Positions 61,973-64,000 of a DNA stretch of 64,000 bases are shown here, in pieces. The position numbers were made by a program, and so were the translations under genes. The stretch's first letter is position 1, and each line of letters opens with the position of its first letter. Below the pieces are notes generated by a model. The model was not told where the DNA came from, did not search any database, and was given only the letters and a program-made list of their open reading frames with translations. This stretch comes from an uncultured Aquimarina sp. (GTDB taxonomy: Bacteria; Bacteroidota; Bacteroidia; Flavobacteriales; Flavobacteriaceae): positions 992,001 through 1,056,000 of the forward strand of contig NZ_CANLMP010000002.1 in NCBI RefSeq assembly GCF_947492405.1, given 5' to 3'.

Positions 61973-62764
61973 TTATGCTTCGATTTTAGAAATCGCATCA
62001 GAACTTTTTACTTCAATTAGTCCTTTCTGATTCAAAATTTTAACTGTCTCAGCAGAAGCAGCGACTACAGATATAGGAAGTACTATAATAATTCCAATAA
62101 TAGGGATTAATAACACTAACATAAATACAATTCCATTACCAATAGCAGTTCCTCTATGTTTTCTTACAAACTGAACACTTTCTTTATACTTAAAATGACG
62201 TTCCATCGTATAATCCATATTCCCAAAACCTACATAATACGCTTGTATAGCAAATATTAATATTGTAGCTACGATTCCGATTACCGGAATAAGACTTAGA
62301 ACTAATAAAGGAATGATAAACAATAATTCTCTAAAGAGATTTCTTACATTGATACGAATACCACGCATCAATTGTTCTCTAAATGAAGTATTACGATGTT
62401 GGTGATCTTGATGTTGATCTCCCAAAAGATGTGCTTCTACCTTTTCTGAAACTGGACTCATAAATGGTGCTGACAATGCCATTATAATATGCTTATATAA
62501 CACCAATCCTATTGCCAATATTAGTAGAATACTAAAATATTTACTAATAACAACAAATGTTTCTGATCCCCAATCCCACACCCAAGCTTTAGCTATAAAA
62601 TTTCCGAGTGGATCGGATAAAAACCATGCAGAAGTCATAAAGAGGATTCCGGTTAAAAAACTAATCAGAATCGGAATTGCGAAATATTTCCATAATCCTA
62701 GTTTAGAAATTAAAGCAAAACCTCCAAAATATGCTTTGATACCATTAACGATGTTCTTGATCAT
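61973..62764 (-). CDS. EI24/CysZ-like membrane protein
   Basis: 263 residues with about four to five helices (SKLGLWKYFAIPILISFLTG, ISKYFSILLILAIGLVLYKH, LLFIIPLLVLSLIPVIGIVA, GIVFMLVLLIPIIGIIIVLP). Matches EI24-domain proteins, related to CysZ sulfate permeases. The role in flavobacteria is uncertain. Part of the hemE-hemF operon; it overlaps neither neighbour and lies 2 bp from hemF. Confidence 0.85.
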   Translation of the reverse strand: MIKNIVNGIKAYFGGFALISKLGLWKYFAIPILISFLTGILFMTSAWFLSDPLGNFIAKAWVWDWGSETFVVISKYFSILLILAIGLVLYKHIIMALSAPFMSPVSEKVEAHLLGDQHQDHQHRNTSFREQLMRGIRINVRNLFRELLFIIPLLVLSLIPVIGIVATILIFAIQAYYVGFGNMDYTMERHFKYKESVQFVRKHRGTAIGNGIVFMLVLLIPIIGIIIVLPISVVAASAETVKILNQKGLIEVKSSDAISKIEA

Positions 62765-62837
62765 AATCTTATGAAATTGGTTAACTTCTTATAAGTAGTG
62801 TTTTTAAGAATTTTGTTTCAAAATTTACCCAAATATA

Positions 62838-63335
62838 TTAGTTATTTCCATCAGAAAGATAAATCAGATCATCGCGAAACTCCTTTATTTCTCTTATGTC
62901 TTTTATCAAATTAGCATTTGTTGTTTTTTCTTTTAAGAAAGCAACTGTTTCTTCTTCAGAAGCAGTCTTAAGGGTCTTAAAATACATTCTTCCCAATCTA
63001 TTATTATGCAAATCCATTGCCTCTGCTATAGCTTTATTAGGTGCTAATTTTTCGTGTAAATCAGTGATTTTCTCAGCCCAGATAATGGATTTTTTTTCAT
63101 TTTTGGATTGAATATAGGTTTTCTGACAAATCAATACATTCCATAAAGCATGTCTAAATGCATTCGCTTTTCCATTATTATGATGTGTATTGCCATATAA
63201 AGAATCACAGATGGTCATTGTCATCTTTGTAGCTCGTAAAGTAGGAATAATATATAATGGATTTTGTAGTAACAACCCAGATAATCTAAATAGCTGTCTA
63301 AAACTAAATCGCCTAATAATATTCCTGATTTTCAT
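62838..63335 (-). CDS. Small His-rich conserved protein in the hem operon
   Basis: 165 residues, basic. Resembles a small Bacteroidota family (DUF6973-like, moderate certainty). A conserved pattern NAFRHALWNVLICQKTY with HALW, and DLHEKLAPNKAIAEAMDLHN with DLHNNRLGR, suggests a metal site. No signal peptide is evident. Starts 3 bp after hemE, so cotranscribed. Confidence 0.6.
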   Translation of the reverse strand: MKIRNIIRRFSFRQLFRLSGLLLQNPLYIIPTLRATKMTMTICDSLYGNTHHNNGKANAFRHALWNVLICQKTYIQSKNEKKSIIWAEKITDLHEKLAPNKAIAEAMDLHNNRLGRMYFKTLKTASEEETVAFLKEKTTNANLIKDIREIKEFRDDLIYLSDGNN

Positions 63336-63337
63336 CG

Positions 63338-64000
63338 CTATACCCTGTATTCTTTTACAGCATCTACAAAAGCTCTGGCATTCTCAACAGGAATGTTTGG
63401 TAGAATTCCGTGTCCTAAATTAGCAATATACCGATCTTTACCAAACTCATCAATCATCTGTTTTACCATCTTTTTAATATCTGATGGAGGTGATAACAAT
63501 CGAGAAGGGTCAAAATTACCTTGTAATGTGATATTTCCGCCGGTAAGATATCGTGCATTTCTAGCAGAACATGTCCAATCTACTCCTAATGCTGCAGCAC
63601 CAGAATTTGCCATTTCATTCAATGCAAACCAACAACCTTTACCAAATACGATAACTTCTGTTTCATCTTTCAATGCATCCACAATCTGCTGAATATATTT
63701 CCAAGAGAATTCCTGATAATCGACCGGAGAAAGCATGCCTCCCCAACTATCGAATACTTGAACCGCATTTACTCCAGCAGCTACTTTCTTCTTTAAATAA
63801 GCGATAGTAGTATCTGTAATTTTCTGTAATAACTGATGTGCGACCTGCGGTTGAGAAAAACACAACGCTTTAGCCTTGTCAAAATTCTTAGAACCTTGTC
63901 CTTGTACGGCATAACATAATATCGTCCAGGGTGAACCTGCAAAACCAATTAAAGGAACTCTATTGTCTAGTTTTTCTTTAGTCATCTTGATCGCATCCAT
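63338..64000 (-). CDS. hemE: Uroporphyrinogen decarboxylase, partial
   Basis: 220 residues seen; the N-terminal part (about 120 residues) lies beyond the window edge. Removes the four acetate carboxyls of uroporphyrinogen III. Family blocks are [38 protein letters not shown] and the C-terminal [20 protein letters not shown]. The first ATG here is internal. First gene of the operon in this window. Confidence 0.95.
   Translation of the reverse strand: MDAIKMTKEKLDNRVPLIGFAGSPWTILCYAVQGQGSKNFDKAKALCFSQPQVAHQLLQKITDTTIAYLKKKVAAGVNAVQVFDSWGGMLSPVDYQEFSWKYIQQIVDALKDETEVIVFGKGCWFALNEMANSGAAALGVDWTCSARNARYLTGGNITLQGNFDPSRLLSPPSDIKKMVKQMIDEFGKDRYIANLGHGILPNIPVENARAFVDAVKEYRV

Noticed and set aside
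1..64000. tRNA, rRNA, CRISPR arrays, integrases and prophage genes
   Set aside because: None was recognised on reading both strands; a dedicated tRNA and CRISPR scan would be needed to exclude short or degenerate cases.

Overview
The window comes from an AT-rich (roughly one third G+C by eye) member of the Bacteroidota, most likely a marine Flavobacteriaceae (Aquimarina-like, an inference from style of genes only). Supporting signs are Bacteroidota-type lipoproteins and TonB-linked genes, two proteins with type IX secretion C-terminal sorting domains, a complete Bat (aerotolerance) operon, a Bacteroidota-type TssD/Hcp and a FecI/FecR/STN-receptor cassette. No rRNA, tRNA, CRISPR array, transposase or phage structural gene was recognised.

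Layout. 0-5.5 kb: the tail of a TonB-C-domain protein, two lipoproteins, pheS with an in-frame follower gene, a CREST-type membrane protein and two possible micro-genes. 5.5-13.5 kb: an outer-membrane beta-barrel protein, an ATP-grasp ligase and a transglutaminase/7TM protein on the minus strand, divergent from an ECF sigma factor, its FecR anti-sigma and an STN-bearing TonB receptor. A 34-bp promoter-like element is present upstream of both arms. 13.5-18.4 kb: cvpA, then SulP transporter - beta carbonic anhydrase - SulP transporter, probably bicarbonate handling. 19-29 kb: moxR - DUF58 - membrane protein - batA - (FMN reductase) - batB - batC - batD - batE on the minus strand, with short palindromic repeats around the inserted FMN reductase. 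29.3-34.6 kb: plus-strand SDR, AlbA_2-type protein, metallophosphatase, and a Kelch-like lipoprotein / barrel / TapB-like trio.

34.6-38.2 kb is the most island-like segment: an extended TssD (Hcp), an M15-peptidase candidate effector, two lipoproteins that could be immunity proteins, a frameshifted remnant of another effector-like protein, and 550 bp of unusually G+C-rich apparently decayed DNA. No other type VI secretion gene is nearby. 38.2-45.7 kb: DEDDy exonuclease, serine hydrolase, ogt, CNNM/CBS protein, a PETase/cutinase-like polyester hydrolase with a type IX sorting domain, then the hemB-terB-cytochrome-DinB operon.

45.9-59.7 kb: an ABC ATPase with a permease/M1 aminopeptidase fusion, a type IX secreted repeat protein, a chimeric VWA/TonB-plug/TPR protein without a barrel, and two tandem 502-residue paralogues. 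59.7-64 kb: two lipoproteins, then the hemE - small protein - EI24 - hemF operon, with hemE cut by the window end. hemF and hemB are thus about 15 kb apart, separated by surface and export genes.

The strongest candidates for something undescribed are the FecI-linked transglutaminase/ATP-grasp envelope module, the orphan TssD-M15-lipoprotein island, the secreted PETase-like enzyme and the barrel-less VWA/TonB-plug chimera.
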